A stretch of 64,000 nucleotides of DNA from Streptomyces cavernae (GTDB taxonomy: Bacteria; Actinomycetota; Actinomycetes; Streptomycetales; Streptomycetaceae). Positions 54,636 through 62,454 of the stretch are shown here, in pieces. A program made the position numbers and the translations under genes. The stretch is from contig NZ_RPDJ01000011.1 in the NCBI RefSeq assembly GCF_004023625.1, forward strand, positions 248,001-312,000, in the 5' to 3' direction. The notes under the pieces were generated by a model. It was given only the letters and a program-made list of their open reading frames with translations, did not search any database and was not told the origin of the DNA. Positions within the stretch are counted from its first letter, which is position 1, and each line of letters starts with the position of its first letter.

Positions 54636-54685
54636 CGTGTCCGGGGGCGGCTGTGGCCCGACCAGCCCGAATGGGGCGACCGAAC

Positions 54686-54714
54686 TTGCTTTCACGTTGG
54701 GACATATGTAATCT
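54686..54714 (+). promoter_or_regulatory. Repeated promoter, copy 8
   Basis: -35 TTGCTT, 17-bp spacer beginning TCACGTTGGGAC, -10 TAATCT. It drives 54760 and 55218. Confidence 0.86.
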
Positions 54715-54759
54715 GTGTCTTGTCCACGGGGCACCGCCCCTAACAGGAAGGGAACCACC

Positions 54760-55125
54760 ATGAGTCACGGCCGCAGCCTGGTCAACGTCCTCCAGCAGAC
54801 CAACACCAAGACCGCCACGGTCAAGGTCGGCGACGGAGTGACGTTCCTCCGCTGGTCCGACCGCTCGCCCGGCACCGTCGCCGAAGTCCAGACCTTCAAA
54901 TCCGGCCCGAAGGCGGGCACGCCGCGCCGGATCGGCGTCCGCGCCGACAACTACAAGATCGTCTCGGGCAGTCAGCAGGGCGGCTCCGCCCGCTACGAGA
55001 TCACCCAGGACCCCGAGGCGCGCGTCTTCTGGTACCGGCTGACCAAGAAGGGCTGGAAGCGCGAAGGCGGCTCCACCTTCCTGCACGTAGGGACGCGGGA
55101 GGTCTGGTGCGACCCGACGTTCTGA
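54760..55125 (+). CDS. Hypothetical protein, possible SH3-like fold
   Basis: A 121-residue basic protein, rich in strands: KTATVKVGDGVTFLRWSDRSPGTVAEVQTFKSGPKAGTPRRIGVRADNYKIV, then RYEITQDPEARVFWYRLTKKGWKREG. The pattern suggests a small beta-barrel. GGAAGGGA lies nine bases before the ATG. Function unknown. Confidence 0.7.
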   Translation: MSHGRSLVNVLQQTNTKTATVKVGDGVTFLRWSDRSPGTVAEVQTFKSGPKAGTPRRIGVRADNYKIVSGSQQGGSARYEITQDPEARVFWYRLTKKGWKREGGSTFLHVGTREVWCDPTF

Positions 55126-55136
55126 CCGGCGGCCGG

Positions 55137-55169
55137 CCGGGCCCTGGCGCTCGACCTGCCAGGGCCCGG
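55137..55169 (+). repeat. CTCGACC-loop intercistronic hairpin
   Basis: A 12-bp perfect stem (CCGGGCCCTGGC / GCCAGGGCCCGG); loop GCTCGACCT. Confidence 0.78.
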
Positions 55170-55217
55170 CGCCCCGCCCGACCATCCGACACTCGACCTG
55201 CCCTGGAGGAGTCCCTC

Positions 55218-55577
55218 ATGGCCGCCATCATCGCTGCCCTGCTGTTCTACTGCCCCACCTGCCAGAGCGAGCCGACCCAGCCGTGCTTCGAGTCGGGCAA
55301 CCCGGTCCCCGTCCACCTGGAGCGCACCCGCAAGGCGGCCCGCGAAATTCGCGCCCGCCGCCAGGCCGGCGCCGACCTCTTCGCCCCCGAACCTGCCGCC
55401 GCACCGGAGCCCGAGCCCGAGTGCTGGGAGGACCGCTATAGCCCGAAGGAGCAGGAGGGGTGGGGCCGCCTGGAGATGGAGGCGGAGAACGCCTGGCTCC
55501 GGGCGGCGGAGACCAACGACCAATACGCCTGGGAGGAGGAGCAGGACCGCCTGCGGGCCGCCTTCTGGGGCTGCTGA
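55218..55577 (+). CDS. Hypothetical protein with zinc-ribbon-like N-terminus
   Basis: A 119-residue protein. The start AALLFYCPTCQSEPTQPCFESG resembles the zinc-finger found in many actinophage small proteins; KAAREIRARRQAGADLFAPEP and a glutamate/tryptophan-rich tail follow. GGAGGA precedes the ATG. Function unknown. Confidence 0.7.
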   Translation: MAAIIAALLFYCPTCQSEPTQPCFESGNPVPVHLERTRKAAREIRARRQAGADLFAPEPAAAPEPEPECWEDRYSPKEQEGWGRLEMEAENAWLRAAETNDQYAWEEEQDRLRAAFWGC

Positions 55578-55587
55578 TCCCTGCAGG

Positions 55588-55610
55588 GCCTGGCACTCGA
55601 CCTGCCGGGC
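55588..55610 (+). terminator. CTCGACC-loop hairpin before promoter copy 9
   Basis: A 7-bp stem (GCCTGGC / GCCGGGC, one G-T pair); loop ACTCGACCT. Confidence 0.65.
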
Positions 55611-55672
55611 ACTGTTGCTCGGGTCGGGGGCGTCCACATCGCCCTCGATCGGGATTGATAGAACCACCCGAC

Positions 55673-55701
55673 TTGTTTTCACGTTGGGTCTGGTGTACTC
55701 T
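55673..55701 (+). promoter_or_regulatory. Repeated promoter, copy 9
   Basis: -35 TTGTTT, 17-bp spacer beginning TCACGTTGGGTC, -10 TACTCT; left arm ACCCGAC mirrors GTTGGGT. It drives 55740, 56088 and 56677. Confidence 0.86.
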
Positions 55702-55739
55702 AAGTCTTGTCAACGGGACACCAACCCAGGAGGACGACC

Positions 55740-55940
55740 GTGAGCATCCCCGTCGCGGGCACCGGCCGCAGCCGCTACCACAGCAAGAAGAACCGCGCGG
55801 GCAAGCCCAACGGAGTCATGAGCTCCAGCCGCCTCCTCCCGCACCGCTACGCGGACGAGGGCGACAAGGGGCCGCAGTTCCGCCGCACCATCCGCCGCCT
55901 GGAGAACATCCAGTGGCGCCGGGAGCGCGGCCTCATCTGA
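55740..55940 (+). CDS. Small basic hypothetical protein
   Basis: A 66-residue, strongly basic protein (GRSRYHSKKNRAGKPNG ... RRTIRRLENIQWRRERGLI). GTG start with AGGAGGA four bases upstream. Charge suggests nucleic-acid contact; function unknown. Confidence 0.66.
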   Translation: MSIPVAGTGRSRYHSKKNRAGKPNGVMSSSRLLPHRYADEGDKGPQFRRTIRRLENIQWRRERGLI

Positions 55941-55943
55941 TCC

Positions 55944-55978
55944 CCGGGGCCCGGCCGCTCGACCCTGCCGGGCCCCGG
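55944..55978 (+). repeat. CTCGACC-loop intercistronic hairpin
   Basis: A 12-bp perfect stem (CCGGGGCCCGGC / GCCGGGCCCCGG); loop CGCTCGACCCT. Confidence 0.78.
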
Positions 55979-56029
55979 CTCGCGAGTCCCACCGGCTCGC
56001 CGCCTTCAAGCGCTGACGGGCCCTCACCC

Positions 56030-56064
56030 GCCGTCCCCGACCACTCGACCTGACCGGGGGCGGC
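56030..56064 (+). repeat. CTCGACC-loop intercistronic hairpin
   Basis: A 10-bp stem (GCCGTCCCCG / CGGGGGCGGC, one G-T pair); loop contains CACTCGACCTG. It is the second hairpin in tandem before the 56088 gene. Confidence 0.7.
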
Positions 56065-56087
56065 ACCCACCCGACAAGGAGAAGCCA

Positions 56088-56597
56088 ATGACCATGATCG
56101 CCACCTCCGGCACCGGCCAGACCGAGGCCGACCGGCTGCGCGCCGAAGCCCGCCAGCACGACGCCGACGCCGCCGAGTCCTTCGACCGCTGCGACATCGA
56201 CGGCTTCCTCTCTCAGTGGGCGTCCGGCCGGATGGCCGGACTGAAGCTCCTCGCCGCGGACATCGCTGAGGCGGGCGGCAAGTGGAACTTCCGGGGCCTG
56301 TTCGACCTGGACGGCAACCTCGTCCCCGCGGTCCGCGTCGAGGGCCGCTGGGGCTGGTCCTGGAAGCTCCTCGACGAGCACGGCCGCTGCGCCGGCTGGT
56401 TCAACGAGTCCAAGGCCAAGACCGAGGAACGGCGCGTCGCCGCCCACGCGAAGAAGGGCTACTACGTCGGCATCGTCCGCGTCCCCGCCAGGGCCGAACT
56501 GAAGGGCACCAGCTACTTCAACGTGATGGCCGTCGCGGTCCGCGAGGGCGACGGCTTCAGCCCGGATGCCGAGATCGTCGACAACGGCCAGGACTGA
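56088..56597 (+). CDS. Hypothetical protein
   Basis: A 169-residue protein: an N-terminal helical stretch (TEADRLRAEARQHDADAAESFDRCDIDGFLSQWASGRMAGLKLLAADIAEAGG) followed by a strand-rich domain (WNFRGLFDLDGNLVPAVRVEGRWGWSWKLLDEHGRCAGWFNESKAKTEERR ... GYYVGIVRVPARAELKG). It appears well folded; family not recognised. AAGGAG precedes the ATG. Confidence 0.7.
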   Translation: MTMIATSGTGQTEADRLRAEARQHDADAAESFDRCDIDGFLSQWASGRMAGLKLLAADIAEAGGKWNFRGLFDLDGNLVPAVRVEGRWGWSWKLLDEHGRCAGWFNESKAKTEERRVAAHAKKGYYVGIVRVPARAELKGTSYFNVMAVAVREGDGFSPDAEIVDNGQD

Positions 56598-56610
56598 CAC
56601 ACCTCTGAAG

Positions 56611-56645
56611 GCTGCGCCCGGCCACTCGACCGGGCCGGGCGCAGC
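56611..56645 (+). repeat. CTCGACC-loop intercistronic hairpin
   Basis: A 13-bp perfect stem (GCTGCGCCCGGCC / GGCCGGGCGCAGC); loop ACTCGACCG. Confidence 0.8.
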
Positions 56646-56676
56646 CCCCACCACCTACCGAGCCCTGGAGGCCCGC

Positions 56677-57393
56677 ATGTTCCACGAGATCGTGACCCAC
56701 GCCGACGGCAGCACCGGCCATGGCACGGCCACTGAGGCATACGCCTTATCCCTGCTGCGCAAAGCGGTCCGCCGCGACTGCCGCATGGAGGCCACCCGCA
56801 CGGGCGGGATCGTCATCACCCGCGACCTGTGGAGGGGCCGAGTGGTACCGGATCACCACATCGTGGCCCTGGAGCCCGCGAAGCCGGTCAACAGGCTCAC
56901 CCCGGCTGTACGGCGTGACCTGGAGGCCGTTCTCGCTGCGCCCGACGCCTACGTGGTGAACCAGGCCGAACAGCCGTTTCGCGCCCGTGTGGGCCGCCTG
57001 TGGGCCAGGTTCGTGTCGCTGGCTCCGGGCACCGTGGCGCGGCTGGTTGAGGGCGGCCTGCTGGTCCTCGGCGAGCCCTACGCAGCGACGTCGAACGGCT
57101 TCCTGTCCGAGCAGCGCCGTCCCGTGAGGGTGTCGCTGGCGGCCCGACTAGCGATGGGTGCCCAGGCGCACCGGACACGGACGACGGAGCCAAACGGCTA
57201 CGTGCACGCGGCGGACATCGGTCTGCCTCCGGGCTCGGGCCGGAACGTCGGTCAGAAGGTGCTGGTGTACGACGCGTCGAGCGCGGTCGGCTGCTCGTGC
57301 CGCTCCTGGTCGAAGATGGCCGAGCATCGGGACGTGGCCCGCCTGTACGTGCGGGAGCACCGGGAGCAGATGACCCGGGAGCTGGTGGTGTAG
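56677..57393 (+). CDS. Hypothetical protein
   Basis: A 238-residue protein. TATEAYALSLLRKAVRRDCRMEATRTGGIVITRDLWRGR, then SLAPGTVARLVEGGLLVLGEP and the C-terminal CSCRSWSKMAEHRDVARLYVREHREQM. The last segment has two close cysteines. It is unrecognised and is the third gene of the copy 9 unit. Confidence 0.68.
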   Translation: MFHEIVTHADGSTGHGTATEAYALSLLRKAVRRDCRMEATRTGGIVITRDLWRGRVVPDHHIVALEPAKPVNRLTPAVRRDLEAVLAAPDAYVVNQAEQPFRARVGRLWARFVSLAPGTVARLVEGGLLVLGEPYAATSNGFLSEQRRPVRVSLAARLAMGAQAHRTRTTEPNGYVHAADIGLPPGSGRNVGQKVLVYDASSAVGCSCRSWSKMAEHRDVARLYVREHREQMTRELVV

Positions 57394-57443
57394 CTCGCGT
57401 GAGCCTCCGGGGCGGGTCGGCCCTATTGGGTATGCGACCCTAC

Positions 57444-57472
57444 TTGTATTCACGCTGGGACACTTGTACTCT
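57444..57472 (+). promoter_or_regulatory. Repeated promoter, copy 10
   Basis: -35 TTGTAT, 17-bp spacer beginning TCACGCTGGGAC, -10 TACTCT. It drives 57522 to 59294. Confidence 0.85.
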
Positions 57473-57521
57473 GTTTTTGCGGGGCCCGACCGGCGGTCCC
57501 TGGGACGAGTAGGAGGACTGC

Positions 57522-57949
57522 ATGTCTGTGGAGAAGTGGGGCGACCTCGAAGCGGTGCAGCATGAAAACCGGATGATCAAGCACCTGCTGTCCGCCGAGG
57601 CAATCGGCAGCAGCGAGCGGGACTGGTTCCGGCTCGGGACAGCCTGGGAGAAGGACTTCGTCCGGATCGACAGTGACGGCCGCGCCCACCTCACGGAGAA
57701 GGGGCTGGCGAAACTTTCCGACGCCCTTTCGGGGGACAGCGGGGAACCTGCCGAGCTGACCCGGTATCGGGTCGTGGCGCAGCGGACCAACGACGCTCAC
57801 CCCGGCGCCGCCTCCCTGACGCACTACACCTACGCGCGGTCGTGTGAGGAGGCCGTGGCGAAGGTGCGCCAGGCGCACGAGAAGCCGGGCGGCGTGTACG
57901 GAGACCAGGGCCTTATCGCGTCGTGGAGGTCAGCGTGGACGGCCTGTAG
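57522..57949 (+). pseudogene. Hypothetical protein, frameshifted near the 3' end (paralogue of 52160)
   Basis: The first 70 residues parallel the 52160 protein; RYRVVAQRTNDAHPG ... YARSCEEAVAKVRQAHEKPGGVYGDQG follows. At about 57911 (GGGCCTTAT) the frame appears to have lost one base: the -1 frame ends YRVVEVSVDGL with a TAG at 57947, 14 bases before the next CTCGACC hairpin. Without the shift the frame runs on through that hairpin to 58085 and into the start of the next gene, which is not natural. AGGAGG precedes the ATG. Confidence 0.65.
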
Positions 57950-57962
57950 GCCCACATCCCCA

Positions 57963-57999
57963 GCCGTGCCCCGGCCACTCGACCGGGCCGGGGCACGGC
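57963..57999 (+). repeat. CTCGACC-loop intercistronic hairpin
   Basis: A 14-bp perfect stem (GCCGTGCCCCGGCC / GGCCGGGGCACGGC); loop ACTCGACCG. Confidence 0.82.
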
Positions 58000-58026
58000 C
58001 CCAACATCGAGAGGACGCGCACCACC

Positions 58027-58542
58027 ATGGACTTCAAGGAGACGACCGTCACCGTCTTCGGAGTAACCCGCATCATCCGCACTGAGCGGACAGGCCGCGT
58101 TCGCACCATCCGACAGCTGGAGACCTCGCACACCAAGGCCGTGCGCGCCGCCCTCACCGAGCTGCACGAGGCAGGCAAGGCCGATGCGCTCGCGGCCGCC
58201 GAGAAGACGGCTCGGAAGGCCGAAGCCGCCGCCCGTAACCACGGCAGTGGCCCGCTCCTGATCAAAGCTCAGACGGCACGGCAGCGCGTGAAGGACATCC
58301 AGGCGCGGAAGTTCACCGCGCCCGCGTTCCCAGACCTCAAGGCCCGCGGCCGTCCCGAGCCTGTGAAGTTCGACCTGTCGCCCGACGCCCCGATCTTCGC
58401 GGACATCCACGAGTACTTCGATCCCGACGCCGAGCAGGCCGCCGAGGAGGCGTCTGCGGCCGCCGAGGAAGCCCCGTCGCCCATGAGCGCACGGGAGTTT
58501 CTCGACTGGCTGCTCTCCCCGTCCCCGTCCCTGCCGGATTGA
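58027..58542 (+). CDS. Hypothetical protein
   Basis: A 171-residue, alanine/lysine-rich protein with a long helical middle (KAVRAALTELHEAGKADALAAAEKTARKAEAAARNHGSGPLLIKAQTARQRVKDIQA) and an acidic C-terminus ending REFLDWLLSPSP. Coiled-coil character is likely. Function unknown; second gene of the copy 10 unit. Confidence 0.68.
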   Translation: MDFKETTVTVFGVTRIIRTERTGRVRTIRQLETSHTKAVRAALTELHEAGKADALAAAEKTARKAEAAARNHGSGPLLIKAQTARQRVKDIQARKFTAPAFPDLKARGRPEPVKFDLSPDAPIFADIHEYFDPDAEQAAEEASAAAEEAPSPMSAREFLDWLLSPSPSLPD

Positions 58543-58559
58543 CCCTACGAAAGGACACC

Positions 58560-59117
58560 ATGCCCACCTTCACCTTCCCCAGCGGCGCGACCGTCGACGT
58601 ACCCGAAGGCCTGCCCCTGTGCGAACGGCCCGATGAGGTCACATACGACTGCGGCCGCTTCATCCCGGTCGGTCTCGCCCGGAGCGGCAAGCCCGTCTTC
58701 TCCGGTTTCTCCTGCGCCGCCTACTGCGCGCTCGGCAGCATCTACGACATGCGCCAGCAGGTCGAAGAGGACCGCAAGCGGGCCAGCGTGCTTCAGGTGC
58801 GCGGCCGGAAGTGGAGGGCCAGGAATCTGCTGCTCATCGCCGACGACCGCGCAGCACGGAGCAAGCGGATCATCGCCAGCCTCGTCGCCGACCCCGCGCC
58901 GTGCACCTGCGTCATCCCGCCCGTCAGGGCCGCGGACCTGGCCGCCGAACTCGGCATGTCGGCCGACGAGGTGCGCGCCCTGGTCCTGCGCACGGAAGGC
59001 CGTCCTTCCATGGACGAGAGCGTGACGTTCCGGCGCGCGGCCGACGGGGAGCTGGTACTCGCGCACCCGGAGGTCATCGCCCTGCGGATGCACTACACCC
59101 GCCAGCCTGCCAGCTGA
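58560..59117 (+). CDS. Hypothetical protein
   Basis: A 185-residue protein. An N-terminal strand region (TFTFPSGATVDVPEGLPLCERPDEVTYDCGRFIPVGL), a central helical region (YDMRQQVEEDRKRASVLQVRGRKWRARNLLLIADD) and a possible helix-turn-helix (VRAADLAAELGMSADEVRALVLRTEG). It may contact DNA. AAAGGA precedes the ATG. Function unknown. Confidence 0.68.
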   Translation: MPTFTFPSGATVDVPEGLPLCERPDEVTYDCGRFIPVGLARSGKPVFSGFSCAAYCALGSIYDMRQQVEEDRKRASVLQVRGRKWRARNLLLIADDRAARSKRIIASLVADPAPCTCVIPPVRAADLAAELGMSADEVRALVLRTEGRPSMDESVTFRRAADGELVLAHPEVIALRMHYTRQPAS

Positions 59118-59137
59118 ACTGGCCCACACATAAGGCC

Positions 59138-59168
59138 GTCCGCCGCTTCTCGACCAAGCGGCGGACGA
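59138..59168 (+). repeat. CTCGACC-loop intercistronic hairpin
   Basis: A 12-bp perfect stem (CGTCCGCCGCTT / AAGCGGCGGACG) closes exactly the 7-base loop CTCGACC. The stem shares little sequence with other members, so the loop is what is conserved. Confidence 0.85.
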
Positions 59169-59230
59169 CCTGAACCAAACGATAGCAACCCACCGCGGCG
59201 GTGCGGGGGTCCTTACCCGCTTTCTTTCCG

Positions 59231-59268
59231 GCCGTGCTCTGGCCCGCTCGCCCCGGCCAGGGCACGGC
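59231..59268 (+). repeat. Intercistronic hairpin, CTCGCCC variant
   Basis: A 14-bp stem with one G-T pair (GCCGTGCTCTGGCC / GGCCAGGGCACGGC); loop contains CTCGCCC. It is the second of a tandem pair before the 59294 gene. Confidence 0.72.
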
Positions 59269-59293
59269 CCCTACCTGAAGGGAACCCTCACTC

Positions 59294-59932
59294 ATGACTA
59301 CCGAGCACGAGCCGGACATGGGCGCCCTCGCCCACGAGGTTGCTCGCCTCTTAGGCCCGGCCTGGGACGTGTGCCCGGACGCCGACTGGTCCCATGCCTG
59401 GGCACTGCATCACCAGGACGGTCGGCGGGTCCGCCTGTACGGGCCCGAGTACGGCAACCCTGGCCGGCTGCACGTGGAGGGACTGCTGCCGGACGCGCCC
59501 GAAGACGAACGGCCCGACACGATCGGCCTGGACCGTGGCCACATCTCCGTTTCGGCCACGTCCCCGGCCCGGCGCGTGGCCTCCGAGGTCACCCGGCGCG
59601 TGCTGCCCAAGCTGACCGAGGCGTGCGACGAATACGCGCGCCGCCTGGCCGAGCTGCGGAGGGCCGAGCAGTCCCGCGTAGCGGCGGCCCGCAGCCTGGG
59701 GGCGGTACCGGGCCTGTCGAAGCCGGTACGGAACTACCACGACCGGAGGGTGACGGCGTATCACCTGGCCTGGGACGGGCCGAAGAGCGGGGAATCGTCG
59801 TACCTGGTGCCGTCCGCGCGGGTGGACGTGGACGCCGACAAGAAGACCACTGAGGCGTACGCGCGTATGGAGCTGCGTGGGCTGTCGCCCGAGCAGGCCG
59901 AACGCGTGCTGCGTGCCCTCGTCGAGAGCTGA
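59294..59932 (+). CDS. Hypothetical protein
   Basis: A 212-residue protein. The N-terminal domain (LAHEVARLLGPAWDVCPDADWSHAWALHHQDGRRVRLYGPEY) looks strand-rich; ASEVTRRVLPKLTEACDEYARRLAELRRAEQSRVAAARSL is helical; the C-terminus ends SPEQAERVLRALVES. No family recognised. AAGGGAA precedes the ATG. It ends the copy 10 unit. Confidence 0.68.
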   Translation: MTTEHEPDMGALAHEVARLLGPAWDVCPDADWSHAWALHHQDGRRVRLYGPEYGNPGRLHVEGLLPDAPEDERPDTIGLDRGHISVSATSPARRVASEVTRRVLPKLTEACDEYARRLAELRRAEQSRVAAARSLGAVPGLSKPVRNYHDRRVTAYHLAWDGPKSGESSYLVPSARVDVDADKKTTEAYARMELRGLSPEQAERVLRALVES

Positions 59933-59944
59933 CCTTGGCTCAAT

Positions 59945-59981
59945 GTCCCGACTTGTTTTTGCGTCGGGACATCTGTAAGGG
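59945..59981 (+). promoter_or_regulatory. Repeated promoter, copy 11, with full inverted-repeat operator
   Basis: -35 TTGTTT, 17-bp spacer with TGCGTCGGGAC, -10 TAAGGG. Perfect 8-bp arms GTCCCGAC and GTCGGGAC (59945-59970) flank the -35. Confidence 0.83.
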
Positions 59982-60056
59982 TTTGCTGTTGTCGGGCCGG
60001 TCCGGCCCGACAAGAGGCTGCGGGGAGCAGCCCAAGTCACCGAAGGAGTAACAGAC

Positions 60057-60473
60057 ATGGACAACACCTCCGAAACGCCCCGCGACTGGGGGGTCATCGC
60101 CGTCACGACCACCGTCCTTGGCACGGCTGACCGACAGGTGGCTGAGGAGATGGCCGCCGATGTGGAGAACCTCACCGTCATCAGCCGTGTGCCCGGGGGT
60201 CAGTGGCAGCCGGTCTCCAGCGCCGACGGGCCGACCCGGTGCGTCTTCCTTGTCGAGGCCGAGATGCAGGTCGGGACCCTCACCGACTACTCGAAGCACT
60301 GGGAAGCGGCGCACTACAGCGGCGGTCACGTCTCGCCGTACGTCTGCACCTGGGGAGGCGCCGCGTTCACCGTCGGTGTCGAGCACCTGGGCACGAGCGA
60401 GGACTCGTGGATGCGGTACCGGCTCAGCGTCGGTGACGACACCGTGTTCGTGACCCTCGACGGTCGCGCCTGA
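60057..60473 (+). CDS. Hypothetical protein, paralogue of 63925
   Basis: A 138-residue protein (PRDWGVIAVTTTVLGTADRQVAEEMAADVENLTVISRVPGGQWQPV, EAEMQVGTLTDYSKHWEAAHYSG). The start matches the partial gene at the right window edge (TRDWGIIAVTSQLF). AAGGAG lies before the ATG. Function unknown. Confidence 0.7.
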   Translation: MDNTSETPRDWGVIAVTTTVLGTADRQVAEEMAADVENLTVISRVPGGQWQPVSSADGPTRCVFLVEAEMQVGTLTDYSKHWEAAHYSGGHVSPYVCTWGGAAFTVGVEHLGTSEDSWMRYRLSVGDDTVFVTLDGRA

Positions 60474-60481
60474 TCCTCGCT

Positions 60482-60512
60482 GCGCCCCGGCCCCTCGACC
60501 TGGCCGGGGCGC
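60482..60512 (+). repeat. CTCGACC-loop intercistronic hairpin
   Basis: An 11-bp perfect stem (GCGCCCCGGCC / GGCCGGGGCGC); loop CCTCGACCT. Confidence 0.8.
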
Positions 60513-60556
60513 TCTGCCTTCCCCGCCATCCACCTGCAATCCCCGTTCGGAGAAGC

Positions 60557-61255
60557 ATGCCTACTCACGCCACTGCCCAGCTCATCGGCGGCCGTTCGTA
60601 CCAGTGCGACGCCACCGCCACCTACACGATAGGCAAGACCCGCGCCTACGTCCTGCTCGACGGCATGGGCGACGAGCAGGAGGTGGGCGACTGGACCCGC
60701 TCCATCGCTCGCCCCCTCGCTCACGCGGCCGCGCGCCGCGCCGACGCCGAGGTCGGCTTGCGCGTCTTCCACGCCCAAGTCGCCGAGGAGCGGGCCGCGC
60801 GCGGCTTGTACTCGCCGGGCGAGCCGTGCGCGGTCGCGGTCGTCGCGGTCGTCGTCCCCGGAGAGCTGGTGCAGGTCGCTTGGTGTGGAGACGCCCGCGC
60901 CTACGTGCTGCACCAGGGTGGGCGGTTGGAGCGGCTGACGAGCGACCACAACGACCGGCAGCGGCTGCTCGACATGGGGATGGCCCCCGGCCCGGGCGCG
61001 CGGCATGTGGTGCGTTCGTTCCTGGGCTACTCCGGCGAACTGCCGCAGATCGGGGCGGCGATTGGTCCGGATTCGGGGCGGCTGCTGCTGGCTTCTGACG
61101 GCGCGTACGAGCCGCTGGAGGGCTCCTGCCGGGATCTGTCCGCCTATCTCACAGGCGGCGTGCATGAGGCCGCGCGCAGCTTCGTGGAGGCCGCCATCGA
61201 CCACGGGTCCATCCGACCGGACAACGCCACCGTGCTGGTGGCCGACTTTGGCTGA
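60557..61255 (+). CDS. PP2C-family (PPM) serine/threonine phosphatase
   Basis: A 232-residue PPM-type phosphatase, which removes phosphate from Ser/Thr with two metal ions. The metal-binding landmarks are in order: YVLLDGMGDEQEVGD near residue 35, WCGDARAYVLHQGGRLERLTSDHN near 114, LLLASDGAYEPLEG near 178 and DNATVLVADFG at the C-terminus, matching motifs 1, 5-6, 8 and 11 of the family. No membrane segment or extra domain. On a small-gene, phage-like element such an enzyme might counter host Ser/Thr kinases; this is inference. Second gene of the copy 11 unit. Confidence 0.8.
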   Translation: MPTHATAQLIGGRSYQCDATATYTIGKTRAYVLLDGMGDEQEVGDWTRSIARPLAHAAARRADAEVGLRVFHAQVAEERAARGLYSPGEPCAVAVVAVVVPGELVQVAWCGDARAYVLHQGGRLERLTSDHNDRQRLLDMGMAPGPGARHVVRSFLGYSGELPQIGAAIGPDSGRLLLASDGAYEPLEGSCRDLSAYLTGGVHEAARSFVEAAIDHGSIRPDNATVLVADFG

Positions 61256-61264
61256 CCCGTCCCG

Positions 61265-61301
61265 GCTGTGCGCCGGCTGCTCGAAGCGGCCGGAGCACAG
61301 C
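61265..61301 (+). terminator. Hairpin before promoter copy 12
   Basis: A 7-bp outer stem (GCTGTGC / GCACAGC) with inner GCCGG-type pairing; loop contains GCTCGAAG, a variant of CTCGACC. Confidence 0.6.
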
Positions 61302-61320
61302 TCTGCTTAGTTGACCAGAC

Positions 61321-61349
61321 TTGTTTTCACGTTGGGGCATATGTAATCT
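61321..61349 (+). promoter_or_regulatory. Repeated promoter, copy 12
   Basis: -35 TTGTTT, 17-bp spacer beginning TCACGTTGGGGC, -10 TAATCT. It drives 61399 and 62018. Confidence 0.86.
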
Positions 61350-61398
61350 ACGTGTTGAGGGGCCGGACCGCCCGGCCCAACATCCAGAGGAGGTCACT

Positions 61399-61938
61399 AT
61401 GTTCGAAGCCAACTGGTACGCGTGGTTACACCAGACGGCCGAGACCATGCCCGCCGAGCTCGCCATTGACGGCCGCGAGCGGCCCGTCACTCGCTATGCC
61501 GTGCTCCGCGTGCTCCGCAACGAACTCCGCCCGATGCTCACCTACGGTCCCACCTACCAGCCGACCGTGGCCGACCGCGCCCTGCGCGCACTCGCCCTCT
61601 TCCATCGCGGGAAGGGCAAGCAGGCTGTGGACGCGCTGGACCAGGCCTGCGAGGCCGCTGCCGACGTTCGCGCAGCCGACGCCTACGACCCGGCCGAAAG
61701 GTACGTGACCGCCTCCTCTTGGGCCGTCTCGCAAACAGTCGGCAGCGGTATCAACGGCGCGGTCCTTAACGTGCACGACCTGGACCACGAGGCCCCGAAT
61801 GCCAGGGGCGGCCTCGGGGTCGTCGTCTGGCATCCGGTCCATGACGGCCGGGAGTTCACCAGCTCCCACGAGGCCCGCGCCTACGCCCTGCGGATGGGGC
61901 TGCTCCGGCGCTTCGCCCCGCGCTTCCAGCTCGTCTGA
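61399..61938 (+). CDS. Hypothetical protein
   Basis: A 179-residue protein with a helical start (EANWYAWLHQTAETMPAELAI ... RYAVLRVLRNELRPML) and a C-terminal region GGLGVVVWHPVHDGREFTSSHEARAYALRMGLLRRFA. Family not recognised. GAGGAGG precedes the ATG by seven bases; the longer frame from 61321 begins in the promoter and is not used. Confidence 0.7.
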   Translation: MFEANWYAWLHQTAETMPAELAIDGRERPVTRYAVLRVLRNELRPMLTYGPTYQPTVADRALRALALFHRGKGKQAVDALDQACEAAADVRAADAYDPAERYVTASSWAVSQTVGSGINGAVLNVHDLDHEAPNARGGLGVVVWHPVHDGREFTSSHEARAYALRMGLLRRFAPRFQLV

Positions 61939-61950
61939 CCGTCCCTCTCG

Positions 61951-61985
61951 CCGCGTCCCGGTAACTCGACCTTGCCGGGGCGCGG
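61951..61985 (+). repeat. CTCGACC-loop intercistronic hairpin
   Basis: A 14-bp stem with two G-T pairs (CCGCGTCCCGGTAA / TTGCCGGGGCGCGG) closes exactly the 7-base loop CTCGACC. Confidence 0.82.
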
Positions 61986-62017
61986 TTCCCGCCCATCCGG
62001 AAAGGAACCGCCGCCTT

Positions 62018-62416
62018 ATGAACCAAGCTCCCGCCACCCCCACGGTCGCCATCGCCCGCGAGCTGCGCCGCCTCGGGCTGAAGCAAGGCCGCGGCAAGGA
62101 CTTCACCGTCACCGGCTTCTATCGGCGAAGCGAGTGCATCCACACGTACGTCGTGACCTACGGCCGTCACGCCGAGCGCGTCATCGCCAAGCACGCCGAC
62201 GACATCGAACGGCGCACATCCGAGGCCGGCTGGTCGTTCACCGTCTCGGTCCGCTACGCCCCGTCTGGCAACCCGATGAGGGACGTGCACAACGGCGTCG
62301 GCGAGCGGGTCCGCGAGACGCCGCCCGCCGTCCCGGCCGCGGCCGCCGAGGAGTTGTCGGCCGACGAGCCCGAGCCCGCTGTCGCGCCTGCCCATCATGT
62401 GCCGCTTCTCGGATGA
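62018..62416 (+). CDS. Hypothetical protein
   Basis: A 132-residue protein. The N-terminal 90 residues (VAIARELRRLGLKQGRGKDFTVTGFYRRSECIHTYVVTYGRHAERVIAKHADDIERRTSEAGWSFTVSVRY) look like a compact alpha/beta domain; the tail is Ala/Glu/Pro-rich. AAAGGAA precedes the ATG. Function unknown. Confidence 0.68.
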   Translation: MNQAPATPTVAIARELRRLGLKQGRGKDFTVTGFYRRSECIHTYVVTYGRHAERVIAKHADDIERRTSEAGWSFTVSVRYAPSGNPMRDVHNGVGERVRETPPAVPAAAAEELSADEPEPAVAPAHHVPLLG

Positions 62417-62454
62417 CCCGTTAGGAGGTCGAGCGGGCAGCCTGAGCTGCGGAA

